Part shown: in pieces, positions 42,912-52,155 of the stretch
How positions within the stretch are numbered: position 1 is the first letter of the stretch
How the letters are laid out: each line of letters opens with the position of its first letter
Assembly: GCF_020400825.1 (NCBI RefSeq)
Contig: NZ_JAINVH010000010.1
Coordinates: 186,001-250,000 of the forward strand
From: Streptomyces sp. HPF1205
GTDB lineage: Bacteria; Actinomycetota; Actinomycetes; Streptomycetales; Streptomycetaceae
Direction: 5' to 3'
Length of the DNA stretch: 64,000 nucleotides
Notes under the pieces: generated by a model
Seen by the model: the letters and a program-made list of their open reading frames with translations, nothing else
What the model was told of the DNA's origin: nothing
The model's database searches: none
Program-made: the position numbers and the translations under genes

Positions 42912-45335
42912 GTGGGCGGGGTGGACCGGAGCGGTGCGGGCGAGCCGGACGTGCGGTCCGAGGTGAGGTCGGTCGTGGTGCACGCGGCCGGGGCGGTGTG
43001 CACGCGGCGCGCCCGGGTCCTGGTGCCGCGGGACGGCGCCGGCGAGGTCACCGTACGGATCGGCGGTCTGCCGCCCACGCTGTACGAGCGGTCCCTGCGC
43101 GGGCGGGTGCTGGGCGGACCCGCGGGGACGCGGGTGACCGACCTGCGGCTGGACGTCTCGGCCCGGGTCCACCGGGGGCAGGACGTGCCGGCCCTGCGGA
43201 TGGACGTGGAGGACGCCGAGGACCGCCAGGCCGCGCTGCGGGACCGCAAGGAGCGACTGGAGGCCGAGATCGCGCAGGTCGCGGGGCTGCGGGCCGAGCC
43301 GCTCCAGCCCCGGCGGGGCGATCCGCCGCGCTGGGCGCCGGTGGAGTCCCTGCTCGCGCTCGCCGGGTTCGTCGACTCCCGGCTCGCCCTGCTGCACGAG
43401 CGGTTGCGCACCACCGAGGATCTGCTGGCCGACGCCGACCACGAAGTCGACGTCCTGCGGGCCCGGCTGTACGAGGCGTCGACGGCCGCGGGCACCGGTC
43501 GCGCCGAGCCCACCGTCACCGCCGTCGTGACGCTCGCCCTCGGCGGCCCGCGGGAGCGGCGCCCCGGGGAAGGCGCGAACGCGCCGGAGCCCGCCACCGG
43601 TTCCGTGGCCGCAGGTTCCGAGGTCACCGGCACCACGGGGTCGGGCCCCAAGGCCGCAGGTTCCGGGTCCGCGGGCTCCGGGGCCACCGACACCTCGGCG
43701 CCGGGCGCCACGTCCGGGGCCACCGACACCTCGGCGCCGGGCACTCCCGCCGGGACGGCGACGACCGGCGACGCGGCGACCGGCGGCCCGACGGCCGGCG
43801 ACGCGGCCACCCCCGCCGACGGCCGCGTCCCGGTCGACATCGACGTCGAGTACCAGGTGCCGGGCGCCAGTTGGGTCCCCACTTACCAGTTGCGGCTGGA
43901 CGGCGGCGGCGGATCCGGCACGCTCGTGCTGCGGGCCTGCGTGGCCCAGCGCACCGGGGAGGACTGGTCGGGAGTACGTCTCGGGCTGTCCACCGCCGAC
44001 CTGCTGCGCCGCGCCGACCTGCCCGAACTGCGTTCGCTGCGGATCGGCCGGAGGCAGCAGGAGCCCGCCGCCGCGGGCTGGCGGGAGCCGCCCGCGGGAC
44101 TCGCCGACCTGTTCGCCGACTACGACGGGGCCGTGGCCGCCCGCCCGGGTATCGCGGACCGCCTCGGCGCCGCCCCGGCCGCGTACCCGCGGGCCGCCGC
44201 CCCGGCCCCCTCCCCCGCGGCCGACGTCGCCGCGTCCTTCGCCGGCGCGGCGCCCCCGTACGAAAGCGACGGCGAAAGCGCCTCCTACGGCGGGTTGTTC
44301 GGTGCTCCGCCACCGCCCGCCCCGGGCGGTGGCGGAGCACCGCTCCCCGTCGCGGCCGCGCCCGCCGCCCCGGGCGGCCCCCCGCCGGGAGCCGAACCGG
44401 CCCCCCGTTTCGCACCCCGGCGCTCGGGTTCCGCCCCGGGCGCGGCGCCCGGAACCGGCGCGCCGGACGGGACGCCGTCCGCGCCGCACTCCCCCTCCGC
44501 GGACCTGCTCGACTACGCCCGTCTGACGATCGCGGGACCCGACGCGCCCGAGGGCCGGGGCACGCTGCGGCCCGCGGACGCCGGGACCGGCCCGGTGCTC
44601 ACCGGGTACCGCCGCGGAGCCGGGGCGGCCCAGGCGCCGGCGCGTCCGGCCCACACGGTCGACGTGCGCGCCTCCGCCGGATCGTTCGACTACCGCTTCG
44701 ACGCGGCCGCGCCCGTGGACGTCGCCTCCGACGGCCGGTGGCACGTCGTTCCGGTCGAGGAGGTCCCGGTCGTGACCGAGTCGCGGTACGTGTGCGTCCC
44801 GTCCGTGGACACCGCGGTGTTCGGGACCGTGCTGCTGACCAACACCTCCGCCCACCCGCTGCTGGCCGGGCCGGCCGACGTGATGGTGGACGGCGACTTC
44901 GTGCTCACCGCCGCCCTGCCCACGATCGCGCCCGGCGGGCGGGAGGCGGTCGGCATCGGCGTCGCCGAGAGCGTCCAGGTGGCGCGCCGCGCGTACACGC
45001 GCGAGTCCGCGGCGGGACTGCGGGGCGGCACGACCGTGCTCGACCGCACGGTGGAGGTGGAGGTCGCCAACCGCCTGCCGTACCCGGTGGTCGTGGAGGT
45101 TCGTGAGCGGATACCGGTGTCGGCCGAGAAGGACGTCCGCGTCGAGGAACACCAGGCGCGGCCCCCGTGGCAGGCGGCGGACGAGCCGCTGGACGGCCGG
45201 GACGGCATGTACGTGCGCGGGGCGCGGCTGTGGCGGGTGGAACTGGAGCCGGGGCGGACGACGACCCTCACCGGCGGGTACGAGGTCCGGTTCCCCGCGG
45301 GGAAGTCGGCCGTCGGCGGAAACCGGAGGGGCTGA
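42912..45335 (+). CDS. DUF4139 (MuiA-like) protein with long disordered insert
   Basis: An 807-aa cytoplasmic protein. The N-terminal DUF4140-like part contains VVVHAAGAVCTRRARVLVP, followed by a coiled-coil region (DAEDRQAALRDRKERLEAEIAQV). The DUF4139 domain starts near EYQVPGASWVPTYQLRL and resumes after an insert with VPVEEVPVVTESRYVCVPSVDTAVFGTVLL and RLPYPVVVEVRERIPVS. The roughly 240-residue insert is rich in Ala/Pro/Gly and contains a perfect 19-bp inverted repeat. GTG start with GGGAAGG 5 nt upstream. The second DUF4139 gene starts 3 nt after the stop. Relatives include MuiA-type and wing-like eukaryotic proteins of unknown function. Confidence 0.85.
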   Translation: MGGVDRSGAGEPDVRSEVRSVVVHAAGAVCTRRARVLVPRDGAGEVTVRIGGLPPTLYERSLRGRVLGGPAGTRVTDLRLDVSARVHRGQDVPALRMDVEDAEDRQAALRDRKERLEAEIAQVAGLRAEPLQPRRGDPPRWAPVESLLALAGFVDSRLALLHERLRTTEDLLADADHEVDVLRARLYEASTAAGTGRAEPTVTAVVTLALGGPRERRPGEGANAPEPATGSVAAGSEVTGTTGSGPKAAGSGSAGSGATDTSAPGATSGATDTSAPGTPAGTATTGDAATGGPTAGDAATPADGRVPVDIDVEYQVPGASWVPTYQLRLDGGGGSGTLVLRACVAQRTGEDWSGVRLGLSTADLLRRADLPELRSLRIGRRQQEPAAAGWREPPAGLADLFADYDGAVAARPGIADRLGAAPAAYPRAAAPAPSPAADVAASFAGAAPPYESDGESASYGGLFGAPPPPAPGGGGAPLPVAAAPAAPGGPPPGAEPAPRFAPRRSGSAPGAAPGTGAPDGTPSAPHSPSADLLDYARLTIAGPDAPEGRGTLRPADAGTGPVLTGYRRGAGAAQAPARPAHTVDVRASAGSFDYRFDAAAPVDVASDGRWHVVPVEEVPVVTESRYVCVPSVDTAVFGTVLLTNTSAHPLLAGPADVMVDGDFVLTAALPTIAPGGREAVGIGVAESVQVARRAYTRESAAGLRGGTTVLDRTVEVEVANRLPYPVVVEVRERIPVSAEKDVRVEEHQARPPWQAADEPLDGRDGMYVRGARLWRVELEPGRTTTLTGGYEVRFPAGKSAVGGNRRG
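44301..44341. repeat. Perfect 19-bp inverted repeat inside the first DUF4139 gene
   Basis: 44301-44319 pairs exactly with 44323-44341 around a CCC loop. It encodes a run of Pro then Gly codons flanked by Gly-Ala-Pro. A very stable RNA hairpin in mid-gene. Confidence 0.9.
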
Positions 45336-45338
45336 GCG

Positions 45339-47021
45339 ATGACCGCCGAGAAGACCCGGGCCAAAACCCCCGTCGGGACCGGTGCCGCCGGCCTGGACGA
45401 CGGCACCGACGCCGCCGCGTCCGCGCTGTTCCTGCCGGTCACCGCGGTGACCTGTCTGGAGGACAGGGCGCAGGTCGAGCGGTCCGGCACCGTCGCGCTG
45501 GACGCCGGCGTCCAGCGGCTGCGGATCGGCCCGGTGACGCCGCTGACCGTGGACCGCTCGCTGCGCGCCGAGATCACCGCCCCCGGCGGGACCGGCGCCC
45601 GGGTGGTGGACGCGCGGGTCGTGCGGTCGTACACGCCCGCGCCGCCGTCCCGCCCGGGACCCGGCGCGTCCGACCTGCGCCGCGAGGTGCTGACACTGGA
45701 ACGCGAGGTCCGCGAGGCGGAGCAGGCGCGTCAGCGCCTGGAGAGCGCCCTCGCCGTGGTGGCGCAGGCCAAGGCCGAGCTGCACCGCGACATCGCGCAG
45801 GGGGCGGGGGCGGGCGACGCCGATCCGGAGCGCTGGGCGGACCGGCTGGAGCGCGTCGACGAGGAGGCCGAGACGCGCACCGGGGAACTGCGGCGGCTGC
45901 GGCGGCGCGCGCACGACCTGGACGAGGAACTGCGCGCGGCCCGCGCGGCGCTGGCGGCCACCGAGAACGAGCCGCCGACGCTGACCGCTTACGTCGAGCT
46001 GGTGGTGGAGACGGACGCCGCGGGCCCGGCCTCCGCTCGGGTGGTGAACCTGGTGCCGTGCGCGCTGTGGCGTCCGGCCTACCGCGCCACGCTCGCCGCG
46101 GACCGCGCCTCGGTGCTGCTGGAGACGGACGCCTTCGTGTGGCAGGACACCGGGGAGGACTGGGACGGGGTACGGCTGACGCTGTCCACCGCCCGTCCCA
46201 CGCTGGCCACGTCCCCTCCCGAACTGACCGAGGACGTCCTGGTGCTGCGGGACCGCACGCCCGAGGAGCGGCGCACCGTGGAGGTGGACCTGCGCGAGGA
46301 GGACGTCACGACGGTCGGCGGCGACTCGCCCGGCGGGGCGGCCGAGGATGCCGGGCCGCGCTCCGGCCCGCTGCCCGGCCTGGACGACGGCGGCTCGGTC
46401 CGGCGGCTCACCGCCCCGGGGACGGTCAGCGTGCCGTCGGGCCGCCACCCGCGCCGCGTCCACCTGTCCTCGTTCACCGCCGACTGCCGCGTCGAGGACA
46501 CCTGTGCGCCCGAGCTGTCGCCCCTGGTGGTGACCACGGCACACTTCCCGAACGCGGCCGGCCACGTCCTGCTGGCCGGCCCGGTGGACCTGGTGCGCGG
46601 CAGCGGCTACGTCGGGCGTACCACCCTCCCCTTCGCCGGCGCCGGCGAGGAGGTCCGGCTGCCGTTCGGCAGCGAGGACGCCTTCCGGGTCGTCCGCCAC
46701 GTCGAGGAGCACCGCAAGACCACCGGCCTGTCGGGTCTCAACCAGCGCACGGTGATCACCCGTACGGTGCGCCTGTTCGTGTCCCGTCTCGACGACCCCG
46801 GCCGCGACGATCACCGGGAAGTGGTGATCCGCGAGCGCGTCCCGGTGTCCGAGGTCTCCGCGGTCGAGGTGCGGACCGTGACCGGGCAGTGCCGGCCTGC
46901 GCCGGACGGCATCGACGCGGACGGCATCGTGCGGTACGTCCAGAGCCTGGGCGGCGGGGAGCGCCGCGAGATCGCCCTGACCTACGAGATCAGCGCGTCA
47001 AGTGCCGTGACGGGGCTGTGA
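45339..47021 (+). CDS. DUF4139 (MuiA-like) protein, second copy
   Basis: A 560-aa paralogue of the upstream gene. DUF4140-like part: ALFLPVTAVTCLEDRAQVERSG. A coiled coil follows (LEREVREAEQARQRLES ... RRRAHDLDEELRAARAAL), then DUF4139 with VVNLVPCALWRPAYRATLA, DWDGVRLTLSTA, VLLAGPVDLVRGSGYVGRTTLPFAG and REVVIRERVPVSEVSAVEV. The final IALTYEIS is typical of the domain end. ATG start, with GGAGGGG 10 nt upstream inside the end of the previous gene. The two proteins very likely act together, perhaps as a hetero-oligomer. Confidence 0.87.
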   Translation: MTAEKTRAKTPVGTGAAGLDDGTDAAASALFLPVTAVTCLEDRAQVERSGTVALDAGVQRLRIGPVTPLTVDRSLRAEITAPGGTGARVVDARVVRSYTPAPPSRPGPGASDLRREVLTLEREVREAEQARQRLESALAVVAQAKAELHRDIAQGAGAGDADPERWADRLERVDEEAETRTGELRRLRRRAHDLDEELRAARAALAATENEPPTLTAYVELVVETDAAGPASARVVNLVPCALWRPAYRATLAADRASVLLETDAFVWQDTGEDWDGVRLTLSTARPTLATSPPELTEDVLVLRDRTPEERRTVEVDLREEDVTTVGGDSPGGAAEDAGPRSGPLPGLDDGGSVRRLTAPGTVSVPSGRHPRRVHLSSFTADCRVEDTCAPELSPLVVTTAHFPNAAGHVLLAGPVDLVRGSGYVGRTTLPFAGAGEEVRLPFGSEDAFRVVRHVEEHRKTTGLSGLNQRTVITRTVRLFVSRLDDPGRDDHREVVIRERVPVSEVSAVEVRTVTGQCRPAPDGIDADGIVRYVQSLGGGERREIALTYEISASSAVTGL

Positions 47022-47238
47022 TTTCAGCGGAGTGTGAGGTGAGGGGGTCCAACTCCACGGGGCTGTGACGGGGCTGTGAGCCGCCCCGTTCGCCCGCCGG
47101 CTCCGCGTGGAACGCCCGTCGTCGGGCACAAGGGGACCCCGGCCGGACGGGGGAGGCCGGCCGGGGCCGATCAGGGGCGGAGTGCCGCGACCCGTGCGGC
47201 GCCTCGGCGGCGCGGCGCCCGGGGCGCTCCCGGCGCCG

Positions 47239-47367
47239 TCACAGGCGGCCGTGCGCGGTGTCCGACGCGCCGCCGAAGAGGCGGGCGACGGCGCGGAACG
47301 GCAAGGAGACCACGGTCGCGACGGCTCCGCCGATGGACCGCAGTACGTCCGCGATGGCTTTGAACAT
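47239..47367 (-). CDS. LPFR-motif small protein, 42 aa
   Basis: A short basic amphipathic protein reading MFKAIADVLRSIGG at the start and SLPFRAVARLFGGASDTAHGRL at the end. The LPFRxxxRLFGGAS core recurs in tiny streptomycete proteins of unknown role. The ATG has GAGAGGA 5 nt upstream. It is probably membrane-peripheral. Easily missed because of its size. Confidence 0.72.
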   Translation of the reverse strand: MFKAIADVLRSIGGAVATVVSLPFRAVARLFGGASDTAHGRL

Positions 47368-47532
47368 GGCCGTCCTCTCCCGCGTTCGGCTCGTCGGCAT
47401 TTCCTGCCTCGCGGTTCGGCTGCCCGCCGCGCCACCGCCGAAACCATGCCGCGGGCGGCGCCGGCGCTCCGGGCGTCCGGCCGCGTACCGGCCCGCCTGG
47501 CGTCCCGTGCTTCGTCCCGGCCGGGGCGGCCG

Positions 47533-48282
47533 TCAGCGGCAGTCGGGGTGGCCCCATCCGTCGGGGTTCTTGGCGATGAGCTCGCCGGCGGCGTACGGGC
47601 GTCCGCACCGGCACCGTCCGGCGTACTTGGCCTTCAGGGTGCGTGCCGGGCCCGCCCCGGAGGACCCCGACGACGAGGAGCCGGACGCCCCGCCGCTGGA
47701 CGCCCCGCCGCTGGACGCCTTGCCGGGGCGCGCGGAGCCCGTCCGTCCCCCGCCGCCGCGCGGCGCCCGTGAGGTGGTGGCGGACAGCGGCGGTGGGGGC
47801 GAGCCCGCGGCGCTGCCCGCCGGCTCCTGGACGACGGCCGCGTGGCTGGCGGCGCGGTCGGCGAAGTCGTTGAGGCGGTCCCCGCCGACCTGGTGGGCGG
47901 GGACGTAGCGGAACTCGATGTCGCGACCGCCCAGCAGCGCGTCGATGCGTACGACGAGCTCCTGGTTGGCGACGGGTTTGCCGGCCGCGGTACGCCAGCC
48001 CTTGCGCTTCCAGTTGGGCAGCCAGGTGGTGACGGCGTTCATCGCGTACTGGGAGTCCATGCGGATCTCCAGGGGCGCGGCGGGGTCGGCGGCCGACAGC
48101 AGGCGTTCCAGGGCCGTCAGCTCGGCGACGTTGTTGGTCGCCACGCCGAGCGGGCCCGCCTCCCAGCGGGTGGGCTCGCCCCCGTCGTCGGCGATGACCC
48201 ATGCCCAGGCGGCCGGACCCGGATTTCCCTTGGATGCCCCGTCACACGCGGCGATGATGCGCTCAACCACAGCACCGATCAT
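47533..48282 (-). CDS. Ribonuclease HI with C-terminal Cys/His extension
   Basis: A 249-aa protein. Residues ~8-150 are RNase HI, which cuts RNA in RNA-DNA hybrids. Its acidic site is visible as Asp in IAACDGASKGNPGP, Glu in NNVAELTALE, Asp in RMDSQYAMNAV and Asp in RLNDFADRAAS. A Ser/Gly-rich linker (about 165-215, with a short DNA repeat) leads to a C-terminal module with GRCRCGRPY and DGWGHPDCR, which could hold a zinc ion. The start ATG at 48280-48282 has no clear ribosome binding site; GTG at 48268-48270 is an alternative. Confidence 0.88.
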   Translation of the reverse strand: MIGAVVERIIAACDGASKGNPGPAAWAWVIADDGGEPTRWEAGPLGVATNNVAELTALERLLSAADPAAPLEIRMDSQYAMNAVTTWLPNWKRKGWRTAAGKPVANQELVVRIDALLGGRDIEFRYVPAHQVGGDRLNDFADRAASHAAVVQEPAGSAAGSPPPPLSATTSRAPRGGGGRTGSARPGKASSGGASSGGASGSSSSGSSGAGPARTLKAKYAGRCRCGRPYAAGELIAKNPDGWGHPDCR

Positions 48283-48468
48283 GCCAAGCCGCGGGGGCGG
48301 CGGTCACATCGGCCCCACCGTGCCGCCGGTGCCCGCCCGCGGCCGGGTCCGGCAGCCCCATCGGACCGCCGCCCCGGCGTGCTCCGAGTGCGAGGTGGGC
48401 GGTCGCGGCGGAGCATGGAACCACGGGACGGGGCGGGACATGATCACAGCCGGGCGAGAGGGCGCCGG

Positions 48469-50514
48469 ATGGTGGGCAAGGCAGGAGACGCTCCGGCGCC
48501 GGGCGATCGGACGGACACCGCGGAGCTGCGGCAGATCGAGGCGCTGAACCGGATCGGACCGGACGGCCGGTCGGCGGCGGGCGAGGGGCGGCCGGACGCG
48601 GCGGCCGGCCCGGACGACCGGGGGGACCCGGGTACGGACACGGGCGGGGCGGGCCCGGACCCGCCCGTGTCCGCGTCCCCGGCGTCCGCTCCCGGCGGAT
48701 CCGCGGCCTCCTCCTCGAACGCCGGACCGGGTCAGGACCCGGCCCGCGGCCGCGAGACCCTCCTGCTGGAGACCGGCCACGCGCTGGCGGAGGCCGACCG
48801 GCTGGGGGACGGGCTGCGGGCGCTGCGGCGCCTTTCGACCCCGGACTTCCCGCTCGACGGCCTGGTGGTCTTCGGCGTGACCGAGAAGTTCCTGAACGTG
48901 CTGGGGCAGAGCGGCTACCGGCGCGGCGGGGCGGAGCAGGTGTTCCGCATGCCGGTGACCGCCCGCTTCCCGGCGACGGAGGTGCTCGGCACCGGCCGGC
49001 CGGTCTTCCTGTCGTCGGCGGCGCAGTACAAGCGGCGGTTCGCGGCCACCTGGCCGCTCGCCGAGCGGCACGGCCGCGCCGCGTGGGCCTTCCTGCCCCT
49101 GGTGACGGCGGGGCGGCTCACCGGGGTGCTGATGGCGGCGTTCCGTACCCCGATGCGGTTCACCGCGGACGAGCGCGGCCTGCTGGTGGAGGTGGCGCGG
49201 CTGGTCGCGCAGGCCCTGGAGCGGACCCGCACCAGCACGGCGGAGCTGGCGCTGTCGCGGGGCCTGCGGCGCAGCATGGGGTCGGCGCCGCCGGAGGAGC
49301 CCGGGCTCAGCGTGGCCACCCGGTACGTGCCGACGGGCGGCGGGCTGGTGGTCGGCGGGGACTGGTACGACGTCATCAACCTGCCGGGCGGGCGGCTGGC
49401 GCTGGTGATCGGGGACGTCCAGGGGCACGACGTGCACGCGGCCGGGCTGATGGCGCAACTGCGGACGGCCGTGCACGCGTACGCGGCCGAGGGCCACGGG
49501 CCGGACGCGGTGCTGGCGCGGGCCTCCCGCTTCCTGACCGCGCTGGACGAGGACCGGTTCGCGACCTGCCTGTACATCGAGGCCGAGCCGGCCGCGGGGA
49601 TGCTGCACATCGCCCGGGCGGGTCATCCGCACCCGGTGCTGCGGCTGCCGGACGGCACGTGCGTGATCAGGCACGTGCGCGGCGGGCTGCCGCTGGGGCT
49701 GATGCCGGAGGAGCACGACTACCCGGTCACCGACCTGGAGCTGCGGTTCGGCGAGATCATGATGCTGTGCACGGACGGGCTGATCGAGACCGGCGGGCAC
49801 GACATGTTCAGCGGCTGGGTGCGCGTCAGGGACACCATGACGCCCGGTCCCGCGGACGACCTGGAGGGCATGGCGGACCGGCTGATCCGGACGGTGCAGG
49901 CGCCGGGGGCGGCGAGCGGCCGGGAGGACCGGACGGCCGGGCGCGTCCCGCCGGAGCTTGACGCGCGGGGGCCCCTGTCGCCTCGCAACGAGGACGACAT
50001 CGCCCTGCTGCTGCTGCGCCGCGACATCGGGGTGCCCGCGCCCGCGGTACCCGAGCGCCGGCTGATGCTGACGATCGAGCAGGACCAGGGGCAGGGCCTG
50101 GCGGAGGCCCGGGCGGAGCTGCAGGCGCTGCTGCACGACTGGGCGCAGCCGGACCAGGTGGACACCGCGGTGCTGCTGGCCTCCGAGCTGGTGGGCAACG
50201 TGCTGATGCACACCGACCAGACCGCCGTGCTGTGCGCCTCGGTCCACGGGGAGCCGGGCCGGCGCGAGCTGGTGGTCGAGGTCACCGACCGCGGCGACGA
50301 ACTGCCGCACCAGCGGACGCCGGGGGAACTGGCGTCCTCCGGGCGGGGCCTGATGCTGCTGGACATCCTGTCCGGCGAGTGGAGCGTACGGCCGGAGTCG
50401 GAGGGCAAGACGGTGTGGTTCCGCCTCCAGGAGAACGGGAGCGGCGGGGAGCGGGCGGATCACGCGGGGAACGCGGGGAACGGGGACGGCGGGGGGCCGC
50501 CCGCGGCTCGGTGA
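48469..50514 (+). CDS. SpoIIE-type serine phosphatase with GAF and HATPase domains
   Basis: A 681-aa signalling protein. After a disordered ~95-residue N-terminus comes a GAF-like domain (about 100-255, with WAFLPLVTAGRLTGVLMAAF). The PP2C/SpoIIE phosphatase follows (about 280-530), with metal motifs VVGGDWYDVINLPGGRLALVIGDVQGHD and MMLCTDGLIETGG. A C-terminal RsbW-like ATPase domain (about 545-660) carries ASELVGNVLMHTD and SSGRGLMLLDIL. Such proteins control anti-sigma/anti-anti-sigma partners by both phosphatase and kinase ends. ATG with GAGAGGG 7 nt upstream. Confidence 0.9.
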   Translation: MVGKAGDAPAPGDRTDTAELRQIEALNRIGPDGRSAAGEGRPDAAAGPDDRGDPGTDTGGAGPDPPVSASPASAPGGSAASSSNAGPGQDPARGRETLLLETGHALAEADRLGDGLRALRRLSTPDFPLDGLVVFGVTEKFLNVLGQSGYRRGGAEQVFRMPVTARFPATEVLGTGRPVFLSSAAQYKRRFAATWPLAERHGRAAWAFLPLVTAGRLTGVLMAAFRTPMRFTADERGLLVEVARLVAQALERTRTSTAELALSRGLRRSMGSAPPEEPGLSVATRYVPTGGGLVVGGDWYDVINLPGGRLALVIGDVQGHDVHAAGLMAQLRTAVHAYAAEGHGPDAVLARASRFLTALDEDRFATCLYIEAEPAAGMLHIARAGHPHPVLRLPDGTCVIRHVRGGLPLGLMPEEHDYPVTDLELRFGEIMMLCTDGLIETGGHDMFSGWVRVRDTMTPGPADDLEGMADRLIRTVQAPGAASGREDRTAGRVPPELDARGPLSPRNEDDIALLLLRRDIGVPAPAVPERRLMLTIEQDQGQGLAEARAELQALLHDWAQPDQVDTAVLLASELVGNVLMHTDQTAVLCASVHGEPGRRELVVEVTDRGDELPHQRTPGELASSGRGLMLLDILSGEWSVRPESEGKTVWFRLQENGSGGERADHAGNAGNGDGGGPPAAR

Positions 50515-50562
50515 CCGCGCCGGGTGGTGCGCGGCGGCCGCGGCGGGCGGCCCCCCGTACCG

Positions 50563-51933
50563 TCACTGCCCGGGTCCGGCCGGATCACCGCCGATGCGTT
50601 CGCGGAGTTCGTCCGGGCTGAGGTAGGCGTCGCTGTACTCGAAGTCGCGCAGCGTGGCCGGGACGCGGGCCTGGAAGCCGGTGCGGACGAAGTCGTCGCC
50701 GGCGAGGGCGTTGAGCACCCAGTTGGTCAGCACGCGGGTCTTGGCGACGTTGGTGCGCAGCGCCGACCAGTGGTAGCCGCGGGCGACGGCCTGGGCGGGC
50801 AGTCCGCGCAGTTCGACGCCCAGGGGCTTGGAGACGGCGTCCCTGCCGCCGAGGTCGACGACCAGCCCGAGGTCCTTGTGGACGTACGGCCGCAGCGGCT
50901 GCCGGCGGATGGTCGCGATGACGTTGTCGGCGACCCTGCGGCCCTGGCGCATGGCGTGCTGGGCGGTGGGCGGGCAGATGGCGCCCTCCTCGTCCTTGGC
51001 CACGTCGGGCACGGCGGCGGCGTCGCCGAGGGCGAACACGCCATCGAGGCCGGGCACGGTCATCTCGGCGGTGACGGCGAGGCGTCCGCGTACCGTCTGC
51101 GCGCCCAGCGTGGCCATGAGCGGGCTGGCCACGACGCCGGCGGTCCAGATGAGGGTGCGGGTGGGGACCACCCGGCCGTCGGTGAAGGTCACCTCCTGGG
51201 GCCCGGCCTTGGCGACGGACACGCCCAGGGAGATATCGATGCCCCGGCGGCGCAGGATCTCCTGGGCGCTCAGGCCGAGTTTCTCGCCGAGTTCCGGCAT
51301 GAGCTTGGGGGCGATGTCGATCAGGTGCCACTTGATGAGGGCGGGGTCCAGGCGGGGGTAGCGCTTGACGGCGGCCGTGGTCAGGCGCTGCAGGCAGGCG
51401 GCGGTCTCGGTGCCCGCGTAACCGCCGCCGACGACCACGAACTGCAGGCGCGAGGCGCGCTCGGCCTGGTCCTGGCTGGCGTCGGCGATGTCGAGCTGCG
51501 ATATGACGTGGTCGCGGATGTACGCGGCCTCGGCGAGGGTCTTCATGCCGCGGGCGTTGTCGACGAGCCCGGGGATGTCGAAGGTGCGGGTGATGCTGCC
51601 CGGCGCGAGCACGATGTGGTCGTAGGGCTCGTTGACGAGGTCGCCGGTTATCGTGCGGATCACGCAGACCTTCGCCTTGGCGTCCACGCCGATCGCGCCG
51701 CCGGGGATGATCCGGGTGCGGTACTTGCGGCTGCGGCGCAGGGAGACGGCGATGGACTGCGGGGTGAGGATGCCGGACGCCACCTGCGGCAGCAGCGGCA
51801 GATAGAGCTGGTAGGAGAACGGGGTGACCAGCGACAGGTCCGCCTCGTCGGGGGCGAGTTTGCGTTCCAGGCGTTTGACGCACGCCACTCCGGCGAAGCC
51901 TGCGCCCACCACGAGGATCCTCGGTCGTGCCAC
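50563..51933 (-). CDS. ndh: Type II NADH dehydrogenase (NDH-2)
   Basis: A 456-aa membrane-associated flavoenzyme that passes electrons from NADH to menaquinone without pumping protons. Two dinucleotide folds are seen: ILVVGAGFAGVACVKRLER for FAD and FVVVGGGYAGTETAACLQ for NADH. VFALGDAAAVPD and CPPTAQHAMRQG complete the FAD and quinone region. GTG start with AAGGGAC upstream. The 221-bp region to 52155 should contain its promoter; no operator was recognised. Confidence 0.92.
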   Translation of the reverse strand: MARPRILVVGAGFAGVACVKRLERKLAPDEADLSLVTPFSYQLYLPLLPQVASGILTPQSIAVSLRRSRKYRTRIIPGGAIGVDAKAKVCVIRTITGDLVNEPYDHIVLAPGSITRTFDIPGLVDNARGMKTLAEAAYIRDHVISQLDIADASQDQAERASRLQFVVVGGGYAGTETAACLQRLTTAAVKRYPRLDPALIKWHLIDIAPKLMPELGEKLGLSAQEILRRRGIDISLGVSVAKAGPQEVTFTDGRVVPTRTLIWTAGVVASPLMATLGAQTVRGRLAVTAEMTVPGLDGVFALGDAAAVPDVAKDEEGAICPPTAQHAMRQGRRVADNVIATIRRQPLRPYVHKDLGLVVDLGGRDAVSKPLGVELRGLPAQAVARGYHWSALRTNVAKTRVLTNWVLNALAGDDFVRTGFQARVPATLRDFEYSDAYLSPDELRERIGGDPAGPGQ

Positions 51934-52155
51934 GGTGTCCGTCCCTTCTCCGGCTCAGGCGGATGATTCCCGCCTGCCCGCCGGACTGCGGCTTCGCACA
52001 TCTCCGATTCCTACCGCGACCCGCGCGGCTGCGCCAGCCGAGCGTCGAACTGTGCGGAACCGGCCCGTCCGCATACGTCGGCCCGCGGCGCTGCCCGCCG
52101 GCCCCCGTCCACGCGGGTACGGTCGCCCGCCCGCTGCCGCCGCCCGCCCGCCGCG

